Shown here piece after piece: positions 34,599 to 45,395 of a stretch of DNA of 64,000 nucleotides (positions are counted from its first letter, which is position 1; each line of letters starts with the position of its first letter). Position numbers and translations under genes: made by a program. Source of the stretch: Pelobates cultripes (Eukaryota > Chordata > Amphibia > Anura > Pelobatidae); NCBI GenBank assembly GCA_933207985.1, contig OW240916.1:298905582-298969581 (forward strand), written 5' to 3'. The notes below the pieces were generated by a model, which searched no databases, had not been told where the DNA came from, and was given only the letters and a program-made list of their open reading frames with translations.

Positions 34599-37500
34599 CT
34601 ACTCCTGGTTGCCTCTGTCTAGAAATTGGGTCCAAGGTTCCCAGGTTTGTTTGTAGTGTGCGTATCTATGGGTGAGTGAGAAGGTAAGTTCTTCCATGAC
34701 CCTAGTGTCTTCCACTTTTTGTATCCATTCCCTAACTGAGGGTGCTAGGGTCTGTTTCCATTTTATAGGTATTAGTAGGTTTGCTGCCGTCAGTAGATGG
34801 TTGATGAGGTGGAGTCGTGTCTTAGGGATGTCGGTTGGGGGTAGCAAGAATAGGTAAGATTCTGGGAGGAAGGGTAGAGAGATGTCTGTGATGTGTTTAA
34901 TCAGGTCTGAGATTTTTTTCCAGAAAGCATTTATTATAGGGCAAGACCACCATATGTGTGCGGATGTAGCTGGGGTTTGGTTACATCTCCAGCAAAGGTT
35001 CCGGGTGTTTGAGTATATTCTACTCAATTTGTCTGGTGTATAATGCCATCTGGTAATTTTTTTGTAGTTACTTTCTTGTATGGTGCTATTCGTTGTAGTA
35101 GAGTGAGCCTTGGTTAGAATTTTCGTCCAGTCGGTGTCGGGGATTGATGTGTTCAGATCAGACACCCATGTTTGTGTAAATGGTGGGAAACTAGTATTGT
35201 TGTCTTTTTGGAGGAGTTTGTACATAGTTGAGAGGTGTTTGCTTTTGATCCCCTGCGTTTGGCATAGATTTTCGAATTCTGTCTGTGGCCGGAGTTTCGT
35301 TAGAAGGGTATTGTCGGCCTTAAGAAAGTGTTTCAATTGTGCGTGTTGGAAAGTGTGCATCGTTGTTATCCGGGAGTCAACTATGAGATCTGTCAGTGGT
35401 TTAATGTTTCCCCCTTGTATCACATCTTGTAGTGTGAGTTGTTGTGATTGTGTGTTGTGTTGTAAGAATTGGGTTTGACAGCCCGGTGGAAAAAGAGGGT
35501 TGTTTGTTATCGGGTAGCGCGGAGATGGGTGTGGGGATAGTACTTGGGAATCCCTAATTTGGTTCCAAACCTTCAGTGCGGGGGTGATGGTCGGGTGTTG
35601 GGAGAAGGGTGGCTTTTGTAGCATTCGCCCTTTGGGGTGCCATACTACATTGTGTGCGTGTGTGGAGAGGAACGTCTCTTCTATAGTTCTCCATTGTTTG
35701 TGCGGGTGCGGTGCTGTCCATTCGTATATGCGATGTAGTATGACTGCCTTATAGTAGGTTTCAATATCAGGTAAACCCAAGCCCCCTCTATTTTTCCTTT
35801 TAGTCAGAGTTGTGTAGCTGAGTCGAGGGTGTTTGTGCGCCCAAATGAATTCTGAGAAGAGCCGTCTCATCGTAGAGAAGAAGGCTTTTGGGAGTGCGAT
35901 TGGTAAAACTTGTAAGAGGTAAAGTATTTTGGGTAGAGTGGTCATCTTTATGATGTTCACCCTACAGAGCCATCCAAAGTGGGGTTTCGACCATTGTACT
36001 AGATCTTGGGAGATTGTTTCTAAGAGGGGTTTATAGTTAAGAGAGTATAGTGAGGAGAGGTTTTTCGGTAGTTGTACTCCTAAGTATTTTATCGCTTTGT
36101 TTGTCCACTTGAAAGGGAATCGAGCTTTAAGAGAGTTTGCGTTGTGGGGGTCTATTCGTAAAGGGAGGATTTCACTTTTGGTGAAGTTCACTTTAAAGTT
36201 GGACACTACTTGGTATTGCTCTAACTCTTCCACTAAGGGGCCCATGGATGTGGTTGGGTCCATTATCGTGAATAACAGGTCATCTGCAAAAGCAGAAGCC
36301 TTAAATTCTTGGTTGTTTATATGGAAACCGTGTATGTCAGGGTTGTCTCTTACTCCTTGTAGGAACGGTTCTAGGATTAGTATGAAGAGTAATGGGGACA
36401 AGGGGCACCCCTGTCTTGTTCCATTGTATATTCGCACAGGTGGTGAAAGTTGGCCATTAATTCAATTTTAGCGATTGGGTTTGAATATATAGATTGGATC
36501 CACCGGATCCAATTTGGGCCGAGGCCCAACGCTGTCAGTGTGGCTAGGAGGAAAGCCCAATCCACTCGGTCAAATGCTTTTTCGGCATCGACCGAGAAGA
36601 TGACGCTTTGCTTGGGGGTGTGTTGAGAAAAATGGATCAGGTTAAGTATTTTATTGGTGTTATGTTTAGCCTCCCTGTTTGGGACGAATCCTGATTGGTC
36701 TGGGTGTATGAGAAGTTGAAGGAGAGGACGTAGCCTGTTTGCTAAGATTTTTGTAAAAATCTTTAGGTCGATATTGATAAGGGATATGGGGCGGTAGCTT
36801 CCACAGTCGGTGGGATCTTTACCGGGTTTGGGGATTAGGGTAATGTGGGCTTCCAATGCTGAGCCAGGCAGAGTGGTGTGTGTTGTTAGAGCATTGAATG
36901 CCGTTGTGAAGGGTACGCTCAGTGTGGATGCAAATAGCTTGTAGTATTTAGCTGTGAAGCCATCTGGTCCTGGACTCTTGCCCACTGGTAGATGCCTTAC
37001 CGCTGCACTAAACTCGTCTGAAGTGATGGGTGCTTCCAAGGATTTAGCGTCTACGGTAGGTATCGTACGCTTTATTCTGGACAATAGGAAGTTATCTATT
37101 ACTTCTTTGGGCGGTGATTTGTCCGACAGGTGGTATAACGTTGAATAGTAATCGTGAAAGGCTTTTGTGATATCTGGTAGCATGGTGGTTAGTGTACCTG
37201 ATGGTGTCTTTATATGGGATATGAATGTGTTTTGTCTTTTTTTCTTGAGTGCGTTAGCTAGGAGGCGGCCACATTTCCCCCCTTGTGTGTAGAAGGAGTG
37301 TCTGGTGAGTAATAATTTCCTCTTAACTGAGGCATTCAGGAGCTGTTGTAGTTTCGTGCGTCTGTCTGTCAGCTGTATGTAGAGGTCTATCGTATTATTG
37401 GTTTTGTGGGCAGTCTCTAAAAGCCGTATTTCTTGTGTAAGTGTTTTAATTCTGAGTTCCCTGAGCTTTTTCTGCTTGGAGGCCAGTGCAATTATTTCGC

Positions 37501-38416
37501 CTCTTAGTACACACTTGTGTGCTTCCCATATTACTGTAGGGGACATATTCGGGTCATTGTTATCTAAAAAATAGTTTGTAAGTGTATCCCTTATTCTATT
37601 GGTGATTGTGGCGTCATTGAGTAATAAGTCATTTAGCTTCCAATGGAAAGATGTAAGTGGTAAGGAGGGGATCTGAATCTCCAGCGTTAAGGGCGCATGG
37701 TCCGACCATGTGATGGGACCATAACTACTTTTTTGTATGAGGTGTAAGAATCTGTGTGGCATGAAGAGCATATCTATCCTCGAGTAGGAGCCCGTTGTGG
37801 GGGAGTAGAAGGAGAAGTCTCTGGATGTCGGGTGCAGTGTCCTCCAACAGTCATATAGTTGGGCGTCGTCTAGGAGTTTTTGAATCTGGCGTCGTGTATG
37901 GGTTTGGTAGGTCTTTATTTGTGAAGTCGTGTCAAGGGTGGAGTCTAGGGAGACATTTACATCACCCCCTGCTACCAATATTCCTTCTGTGAAATTTTCT
38001 ATTCTACGTAGATATTTCCTGAGTGGGTTCCCTTGTTTCCTATTGGGTAAGTATAAGTTCGCGAAGGTTACCATATTGGAGCCTATTTGTCCCTTTACCA
38101 TAAGTAGTCTCCCACTGTCGTCTGCCTCATGAGAATGATACGTAAAGGGAAGTTTTGCCGATATCAGTATCGCCACCCCTCTAGACTTAGCCTGTGTGTA
38201 GTCACTGAAGAAGCCATGGGGGTACCTATTGTCTCTGAGGGAGGGGGCGTTATGTTTCCTAAAGTGGGTTTCCTGAAGGAAGGCCACATCGGCTCTGAGC
38301 CGATGTAGCTCCATCAGGGTTTGTGTGCGCTTCTCCGGTATATTTAGTCCTCTTACATTGATCGTACATATCCGTATCTGCTGTGCAGGTGTGGCAGTCG
38401 CTGGTGTCTGTGCCAT
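34599..38416 (-). pseudogene. L1 ORF2 endonuclease-reverse transcriptase, one frame break
   Basis: The start is the ATG at 38416 (MAQTPATATPAQQIRICTIN). The AP-endonuclease shows INVRGLN, LQETHF, LYLPN, a GDVNV motif (usually GDFN), YSRIDMLF and WSDHAPL. The RT shows GPDGFTAKYYK, YRPISLINIDLK, SVDAEKAFDRVDW, GTRQGCPLSPLLF and the catalytic AFADDLL. The C-terminus has the CWRC...HIWWSCP Cys/His motif. The first 679 codons end at 36377 in a shifted frame and the rest is open from 36437 to 34599, so a single small indel lies near 36450-36470, just before GTRQGCP. Otherwise it is full length (about 1,270 codons). By family knowledge it performs target-primed reverse transcription in the nucleus. 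Confidence 0.92.
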
Positions 38417-39109
38417 TGCTTTCAGTGGTCGTATAGTAGTCAGCGGTAACTATGTCGTGTAACAATTTCAGTAATATATAACAACAAATGTGAGTATGAA
38501 ATAGAGAGAAAAGCAAAAAGAACAATAACTATATACAGTTGCGATAATAACGTACTAGGTTTGGTAGTATTAAGTCAGTCGACGGTGTCTGACCCAGTCT
38601 AGGGGGGCCTATCTAGATGGGGTCCTTTTTGGCACCGCACAGTCAGTGGTTACTTGACTGTTGTCAGATGTTGGTCTGATACTTCTGGGGCATGTATAGC
38701 CGTCTCTCAAATAGGCTATTTACCCGTCCGGTGGGGATGGACAGATGGGGGGGGGTTTCAGTCGCTAAGGTTCCGAGTCCGGGAAAGGCCTCATCCACTC
38801 TATATTTGTTTTTGTCGCTAGTGGGCTTACGTATGCAAGGTAATATACATAATCAGTATCTGGGACAGTGTCAGTAGCACCAGAAGTAGGCATTTAGCTG
38901 CTAAAACATATCAACAGTCATATAACAGAAAATTCACATAAGTCATTAACATTCCCCAGGAGATTTTTTTTTCTCTCAGTGTCTCTTTACTCCCTATGTG
39001 GCTAGCTCGTGCGAGCATGATGGAGAGTTTTGAGATTCACAGGTAGCAGTAAGGTGGGGTATACATATGACCTTTCTATTAGAAAGTGATTAAAAGTAAA
39101 AGTATAAGT

Positions 39110-39540
39110 ATCAAGCCCAGAGCGTCTAATCGGTCAGGTGGCGTCGGGGACACGGGCACCCAGCCGGATGGCCGCCTCCCCAAGACCCCATCATTCCTAC
39201 AGAGATGTAATTCACGTGGCCATATGGGTGTTGCTGTTACTATGGCCTCTGGGCTTTAGCTAATGTCATCAGTGCATATGCATATTGAAAATACTTGCGG
39301 TTGTCGAACCTTACTATTTGAGAGATGGGATATAAGTATCCAGCCCAGAGCGTATAACCGGTCAGGCGGCGTCGGGGACACGGGCACCCAGCCGGGTGGC
39401 CGCCTCCCCAAGACCCCATCATTCCTACAGAGCTGTCATTCATGTGGCCATATGGGTGTTGTAGTTGCTATGGCCTCTGGGCTTTAGCTAGTGTCATCAG
39501 TGCATATACATATTAAAAATACTTGCGGTTGTAGACTGAG
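39110..39540. repeat. 228-bp tandem repeat in the L1 inter-ORF spacer
   Basis: Two copies, starting near 39114 and 39342, share AGCCCAGAGCGT, GGCGTCGGGGACACGGGCAC, CCCCAAGACCCCATCATTCC and ACTTGCGGTTGT, with about 5-8% differences by eye. A more diverged third unit seems to follow (39535-39620). The spacer is about 1.3 kb and has no convincing ORF. Confidence 0.85.
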
Positions 39541-39728
39541 TTCGGTAGCGTTAGGGGCGCGGATCCCCGTAGGGAAAGAGGGGAGCCGCCCTCCCAAGGC
39601 CCCGCTACCCATAGTAGTCCAATTGCTCACTGGGGTGAGGAGCGTGAGGAGTATTTGCAGCAAAAATGCTAGCGGTCTTCTGAAGTTACTGTTTGTTCAT
39701 GTTGTGCGTTTGTTTGGGAGCGTGGAAA

Positions 39729-40826
39729 TCAGTACATATCTGTGTGGGCTCCCCTTGGCGTGGATGCCCTGGAGAGTGCTTGTTCTGGCCTCCGTCTTTT
39801 CGGCGTTTGTTGCCATCTCGTGCGTTGTTGTAGTGGTTCCCTCTGCATTGGTTGTGGCAGTCCATACCAGTCGGGTACTCTTGTATCCGGTAAGTCCAGT
39901 GCTTGTAAAAAGACGGGGACATCATGAGTGGAGTTGATGGTAAATACTTTGCCTTGGTGGTTAACACTTAGCGCCAGGGGGAACCCCCATCGGTACCTGA
40001 TGTTGCGTTGGCGTAGGATGTCTGTTATAGGTTTGAGAGTCCGTCTTGCCTGCAGCGTCAGCCAGGATAGGTCAGGGTAGATCGAGATTGGAGCATCTTT
40101 ATATAGTAGAGGCTGGGAGGCTTGTCTTAGTGCTTTGAGTATGTCATCCTTTTGGGAGTAATAGTGCAGACGGCAGATTACGTCTCTTGGCTTGTCCGCT
40201 GGTGCACCTCTGGGGCGCAACGCTCTATGTGCCCTATCAAACATGAGTGGTGTATCGGCTTGTTTTCCCATGAGGAGATTAAATATTTCTTGCAGTACCT
40301 CTGTTAGATTTTCTGTGTCCTGTTCAGGTAGCCCTTTTAATCTGAGATTATTTCGTCTACCTCTGTTATCCAAATCATCTAATGAGCGCTGTATAGCAAA
40401 CGCCTGTGCAGAATGTGCTTCCATAACAGATTGCAAGTGTGACACTTGGAGTTGTATTGCATCCCTGTCGTCCTCCAGTGCACTCACTCTATCTTTAGTA
40501 TGCCTTATATCAGCTCCCACACTTTCCAGTTTAGACTGAAATGCAGCTTCTAGTTTCCCCAGCATATTGGCTATGTCCTGCTTAGATGGTAAATTTTGTA
40601 GTATACCTTTCAGGTCTGGGTCTTGTAGTACCAGGGAGCCTGTAGATTCAGCTGGGCTAGAGGGAGGGGATGTAGTACCTGGCGAGTCCGGCGCCATATT
40701 GGGGCCTACCATGCTTTCGTGAGCCTCCTTGGAATCCCTGAAATACTTCGTCAGGGCTCCGGTTTTTGCTGCCACTGACCTCCCTGTCGTTCTCTGGGAT
40801 GAGGGCGTGCGTTTGGGGTGTCCCAT
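39729..40826 (-). CDS. L1 ORF1 RNA-binding protein
   Basis: 365 codons from the ATG at 40826 (MGHPKRTPSSQRTTGRS). The frame is open further upstream to 41135, but that part lies in the older DIRS sequence beyond the target duplication, so this ATG was chosen. Domains in order: a basic N-terminus; a coiled coil (about residues 85-160, MLGKLEAAFQSKLESVGADI then KDRVSALEDD); an RRM-like segment from RRNNLRLKGLPEQDTENL (about 172 on); and a C-terminal domain with FDRAHRALRPRG and ARRTLKPITDIL. By family knowledge ORF1p binds element RNA as trimers in cytoplasmic particles and is needed for retrotransposition. It ends in a basic KRRRPEQ tail. No internal stop was seen. Confidence 0.9.
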   Translation of the reverse strand: MGHPKRTPSSQRTTGRSVAAKTGALTKYFRDSKEAHESMVGPNMAPDSPGTTSPPSSPAESTGSLVLQDPDLKGILQNLPSKQDIANMLGKLEAAFQSKLESVGADIRHTKDRVSALEDDRDAIQLQVSHLQSVMEAHSAQAFAIQRSLDDLDNRGRRNNLRLKGLPEQDTENLTEVLQEIFNLLMGKQADTPLMFDRAHRALRPRGAPADKPRDVICRLHYYSQKDDILKALRQASQPLLYKDAPISIYPDLSWLTLQARRTLKPITDILRQRNIRYRWGFPLALSVNHQGKVFTINSTHDVPVFLQALDLPDTRVPDWYGLPQPMQREPLQQRTRWQQTPKRRRPEQALSRASTPRGAHTDMY

Positions 40827-40922
40827 GTTGAAATGATAGCCCGATGTCCGCGGATTGAGTGCCTTTCTCGCCGGAGCTCTGCTACTGTGCTGCCATTCCG
40901 GTCGGCAGTTGGCTCCGCCCCC

Positions 40923-40936
40923 TGGACTAAAGTCTT
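40923..40936. repeat. L1 target-site duplication, right copy
   Basis: TGGACTAAAGTCTT, identical to 34092-34105. It abuts the L1 5' end, so the insertion is full length or nearly so. Confidence 0.95.
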
Positions 40937-42436
40937 GACGCCGGGTCCTCCCAGAGAAAACTATTCCATACGTACGAGAACTCGGGCAGAGGAGAGCGTC
41001 CAATCCACCCTCCAGGAATCTACTCCTTGAGATGTAGAGGAGGTCGATATTTCCCTGGTTGTGAATGAAATCCAGGGACTCTAACAAGGGAAAATGCAGG
41101 GAGCGTCTGAGCTTTCGGTCTGGGAGGTACCTCACAGGGGGTCAGTCAAGCCAGTCCAGGTAGATCGTACAGCAAGATGTCCTATATAGATGAGGAGTCG
41201 CGTCCGGCTCCCAACGCGTGGAAAACCAGAAAGATCTCTTCAGATAGTTCTGGTATTTCTGAATGTCGTCAGTTCCTCCCAACCTGCCAACCAGGTTGTA
41301 TTGTCGCCCAAATGACTGATGCACAAGATACCTATCTCACCAGGGAGAAAATAGAGGCCACCTTACCAGAACTGGGGCCTGCCGTCCCTAGAAGTTTCTT
41401 GAGGGCCGCGTCTAATTCAAAGTAACTAATGAATATACGTTCAATCGTAGACTCGTGCTGGGACTCCAAGGGGCTCAGATCCCTCTATCCCAAGCACATC
41501 TAGTGGTCCAAATTGCGTTTAGTATAGGGTCGTCTGCCATAAACGAAAAAGAGTAGATGCTAATAGTCTCAATGTAGGTCAAGACATGAGACCATATGCA
41601 TCACCTGGATATAAACATAGCCAAGTAGGAAAAAAAAATATTAATAATGGCTAAATTAACCCAAAACAAAATTGAGAACATGAAATAAGTGAAAAAATAT
41701 AGTATATACAAATATAACTAATGCCACAATGCATCCAAGGTAGAAGCAGGTAGAGGTCACTTCCAAATAAATAAAAGGATATAAAATACTATAAAATACT
41801 GAGATAAAGCTTTATTAGAAGGCTAGCTTAAATGGTCGTCTGCCACCCCAGACTCGTGGCCCTGTCAGGGATGTCATCCGAAAGTGGAGGCAAGTGTGAA
41901 ATTCCGGGTCAAGGGTCCAATCCCCCATAAAAGGTACGGGTTGGAGCTGAGATAAGCCTTCGTCAAGTATTTCCATGTAAAAAAGGACACATATTATACT
42001 TCCTCGTATGTTCCACTAGCACAACTCACTCATGTAGCGGAGAACAATCGGCTTGCCAGTGCGGACTTTATAGTATAGGCACTGCAGTGGGCCGCACTCA
42101 GGATCTCCTGAATACTAGACAGGTGCTTAACTAGCAAAACCGCAGTGCCCCATCGGGGTCTAAGTCTGGGTTTGCGGCTACTTTGTTCGGGAGCCCGGCT
42201 GGGAATACCTCTCAAATTATCCTGCGGGCTTCTCAAGCCAGCGGTCTACAGGCCCAGAAACTCACCGATGGTGCTAGGTGATCGGGCAGAGACCATTCCA
42301 AAGAAACCAGGTGAGCAATGGATCGAGGGTCGAACAGGGGTTCGTTTAAGGTGATCCACGAGACGACCTCTTCTTCCACGGTCGTCTGGGCCCCTGTAGT
42401 GGACTTTTTTCTACATCTCATGGTGCCACTAGGGGT
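40937..42436 (-). pseudogene. DIRS gag and RT remnants
   Basis: The gag-like part holds EPLFDP then EWSLPDHLA and FWACRPLA (about 42340-42235), matching the EPIFDP...RPLSKAARNKL block at 17300, and then a PNKVAANPDLDP-like segment. The RT part holds CCTIYLDWLD (about 41150), where the catalytic YLDD appears altered to YLDW, then LLESLDFIHNQGN and a FLEGG segment corresponding to LL..LGF..N and FLGF of DIRS RT. Stops are frequent, so this copy is dead. Confidence 0.65.
41540..41833. mobile_element. SINE-like insertion with 12-bp duplication
   Basis: GGTCGTCTGCCA at 41528-41539 is repeated exactly at 41834-41845, and DIRS sequence continues on both sides. The 294-bp insert is AT-rich, has no ORF, and contains A-rich runs but no clear terminal poly(A) or tRNA-like box that I can identify. 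Retroposition is inferred from the duplication length. Confidence 0.65.
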
Positions 42437-43337
42437 CATGATGGTAAGGTATGTCTTTTTGCTGATGATACTAAGATATGTAACAGGGTTGTTGTTCAAG
42501 GAGGGATAAGCCAAATGGCAAATGATTTAGGTAAACTAGAAAAATGGTCAGAGTTGTGGTAACTGACATTTAATGTGGATAAGTGCAAGATAATTCATCT
42601 TGGATGTAAAAACCCAAGGGCAGAGTACAGAATATTTGATAGAGTCCTAACCTCAACATCTGAGGAAAGGGATTTAGGGGTGATTATTTCTGATGACTTA
42701 AAGGTAGGCAGACAATGTAATAGTGCAGCAGGAAATGCTAGCAGAATGCTTGGTTGTATAGGGAGAATTATTAGCAGTAGAAAGAGGGAAGTGCGCATGC
42801 CATTGTGAGACCTCACTTGGAGTAGTCTACGCAGTACTGGAGACCGTATCTTCAGAACGATATTGACACCTTAGAGAGGGTTCAGAGAAGGGATACTAAA
42901 CTGGTTCATGGATTGCAGGATAAAACTTACCAGGAAAGGTTAAAGGATCTTAACATGTATAGCTTGGAGGAAAGACGAGACAGGGGGGATATGATAGAAA
43001 CATTTAAATACATAAAGGGAATCAACACAGTAAAGGAGGAAACTATATTTAAAAGAAGAGAAACTACCACAACAAGAGGACATAGTCTTAAATTAGAGGG
43101 ACAAAGGTTTAAAAATAATATCAGGAAGTATTACTTTACTGAGAGGGTAGTGGATGCATGGAATAGCCTTCCAGCTGAAGTGGTAGAGGTTAACACAGTA
43201 AAGGAGTTTAAGCATGCGTGGGATAGGCATAAGGCTATCCTAACTATAAGATAAGGACTAATGAAAGTATTTAGAAAATTGGGCAGACTAGAAGGGCCGA
43301 ATGGTTCTTATCTGCCGTCACATTCTATGTTTCTAGA
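42437..43337 (+). mobile_element. CR1-type LINE, 5'-truncated second copy
   Basis: From GATGGTAAGGTATGTC it follows the copy at 24738-25660 closely, beginning at the RT catalytic box and ending at the TTTCTATG tail. The ORF is broken by a TAA where the other copy has CAA (near 42560) and by a deletion of about 13 bp near 42807. The last 113 codons are open (42913-43254). Confidence 0.92.
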
Positions 43338-43349
43338 TTTTTGTCTATT

Positions 43350-43640
43350 TTTTTTTCTCACAAAAGCATATCAATTAAACTGTTACTAGCTAAAAAAAAA
43401 ACTACACTAATTCTTCATTGAATACTATTCTACCAATCTACTTCCCTTACCTTTTGTCTCACTTTTCTCCACTCCCTCTAGCATGTAAGCTCATTGAGCA
43501 GGGCCCTCGGGCCCTCAACCCCTCTGTTTCTATGCATCAGACTTGTCTGGTTACAATTACGTTTGTTAGTCCACCCATTTTAAAGCGCTATGGAAGTTGT
43601 TGGTGTTATATAAATATAATAATAATAATAAATGCAACTT
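43350..43640 (+). mobile_element. L2-type LINE 3' tail
   Basis: It shares CATATCAATTAAACTGTTA, AGCATGTAAGCTCATTGAGC and AAAGCGCTATGGAAGTTGTT with the tails at 11720 and 13790, and ends in (TAA)n. A short GGGCCCTC duplication lies at 43502-43517. Confidence 0.8.
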
Positions 43641-44030
43641 AGTGACTTTGTGCCATTTTCATAATTTTTTTACTGATTAATCTGTTTTGTAAGTACCCAG
43701 GTCTTGGCAGCCTTGGTGTTTGTCAGCAAGTGCAGCACTGGCAACCTTAGGGCACCCCCAAGCTGCAATTTTCCTGCTCTTGTTGCTCTGCTCCAAGGCG
43801 CACCCTGCTGATATGCTGCGACCTGGAATTTAACGTCCCTTCAGCCCCTGCATTACTAAATGTTGCGCAAGCGAGCAGAGCAAGAAGAGCTTAAAGGATG
43901 ACAGCAGCTCCACTGGACCCCAGGATAAGGATCCACTCCAGCTCTCCAAATAAAGGCAGGGATGCCGGGTTGATGTAAATTTAATTAAAACAAATAATAA
44001 TGTGTGAGTGAATGTGTGTGTCTGTCAGTG
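43641..44030. other. Unrecognised DNA
   Basis: Moderately GC-rich sequence (43680-43960) with no gene or named family recognised. It may belong to the repeat that follows. Confidence 0.45.
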
Positions 44031-44413
44031 AGTCTTGATGATCTCAGCCAAGCCAGTGCTTTTCACGTAGGAAAGCATTGGGAGTCTGTTACACATGGCT
44101 GGCAAAATGCTTTGCAAATCAGCATCTCCTCATAGAGATACACTGAATCAATGCATCTCTATAGGGAACGTTTAGCACCTCCATGCGGGGTGTGGAGATG
44201 CTTTTCTTTAAAAAAAAAGATGTAGCCAGGCTATTTTTTTTTTAAACTGACAAAGCTTTATTTTCAAGGACAAACAACATTCTTAAAATGACTCTATAGT
44301 CACCAGAACCACTACAGCTTAATATCCCTTTTTAGAGAAAAGGAAGTATTTATGTTGTCCTTGAAAATAAAGCTTTGTCAGTTAAAAAAAAAAAAAAAAA
44401 AAGTAGCCTGGCT
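44031..44413. repeat. T2-type fragments with a 56-bp inverted repeat
   Basis: 44110-44165 is the inverse of part of the T2-type MITE at 30978-31020. 44283-44330 (TTAAAATGACTCTATAGTCA, then CCAGAACCACTACAGC) resembles the T2 left terminus. 44224-44279 is the reverse complement of 44353-44413 (TGTTGTCCTTGAAAATAAAG, then CTTTGTCAGTT, poly-A and GTAGCCTGGCT), so this is a rearranged or folded-back copy. Confidence 0.65.
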
Positions 44414-45395
44414 CCAACTTTTTTAGCCGGCTCCTAGAATCAAAGGAAATGTGTCAAGCCCTGCCTTTACCTATAACTGTCAAAATAGTTCTCCCTTTGG
44501 AGTGCAGTAATACAAATTAAAGTAGCAATGTTTACTCTATTTTTGTGGACCGATCTTTGATTGACGCTATCATAGGTTGAATAACATATCTTTTAAAAGA
44601 ATGTCATTAAAGGTGTCAACATCTCCTATTTTTAAAGTGGACCTGTCTTTCACAGATGAATCTGCTTTATGTAGAGAAAACAATTTAATCTGTACTTTCT
44701 GCTAGCGTGGGAAAACAACTTTTACCTCCTTTATTTACCTCTTTTGAAGATTAGTCGAGCACTGAAGTCTACCTGTGCTATTTTTGTACTCAAACTGCTT
44801 GTTAATATACTTTTATTGTTCTGTCATTGTGTATCTTTATCTTCTTGGTTTCATTTTGTAATGAAGTACTAAAAAATGTGAATTTTAACATTATAGTAGA
44901 AAGTAGCAATGTTTACTCTGTGATTTTTTATTTATTTTATATATATTTTTTTTTTTTTTACAAAGTAAGCCCATGTTCACAGCCATAGCTCTTACCCATT
45001 CTAAAAAAAATAATATATACTATTAGAATACATTATATATATTTTAATTTGATTACTGCTGAAGCTTTATGAACAACTTGCCAACATGCATAAACAAAAA
45101 AAAAAAAGGGGGGAGAAAAACGTGTCTGGAACTCAGAAATACAAAGGAGAAGCTCCAGGGGTGAGTAAGGACTTGCAGCCCCACTTACCCTTACCTAAAT
45201 AATGCCCGCGGCTTATTTAGCCGCTAAAATCCCTGTTGGTGGGAGCGGGGAAATCCCTCCCGTCCGCCCATCTCCATAATCTTGCACGTATGTGAGTGCA
45301 ACCCGATCGCATCGCTCTCAGAGCGGCGGGACTGCGGCTCTATCAGCCGCAAGCTATGATGGCGGTCAGTGCGCTCCGAGTGCTTGGCACTTATT
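44414..45395. other. Unrecognised DNA with a GC-rich right end
   Basis: AT-rich sequence to about 45110, then a GC-rich block (45170-45395) with several CpGs and the palindromic GCGGCTCTATCAGCCGC at 45333-45349. No ORF or splice signal supports a gene. Confidence 0.45.

Larger units (their letters stand above)
34106..40922 (-). mobile_element. Near-complete L1-type LINE (6.8 kb)
   Basis: It inserted into the DIRS-like element with a 14-bp target-site duplication, TGGACTAAAGTCTT (34092-34105 and 40923-40936). A poly-T run at 34106-34124 is its poly(A) tail on minus. The 5' end starts GGGGGCGGAGCCAACTGCC about 96 bp before ORF1. The order is ORF1, a 1.3-kb spacer with tandem repeats, ORF2, and a 3' UTR of about 480 bp. 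Apart from one ORF2 frame break near 36460 it is intact. Confidence 0.93.
32487..42436 (-). mobile_element. Old DIRS-like element, broken by later insertions
   Basis: The parts are 32487-34105 (3' side, with inverted repeats) and 40937-42436 (RT and gag side), separated by an L1 and further broken by a 294-bp insertion at 41540. Reading leftward the order is gag-like (42436-42050), RT (about 41960-40937), [L1], unassigned remnants (34105-33180) and the terminal repeat region (33182-32487). All coding parts carry stops and frame changes. The 5' end is cut where a CR1 copy begins at about 42437. Confidence 0.75.

Noticed and set aside
40827..41135. 103-codon N-terminal extension of L1 ORF1
   Set aside because: The extension crosses the L1 5' end and the target duplication into older DIRS sequence; the first ATG inside the L1 is at 40826.
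45170..45395. GC-rich block as a CpG-island promoter for xrcc4
   Set aside because: No exon or donor could be supported and the block abuts an L1-type insertion; it is more likely part of a repeat.
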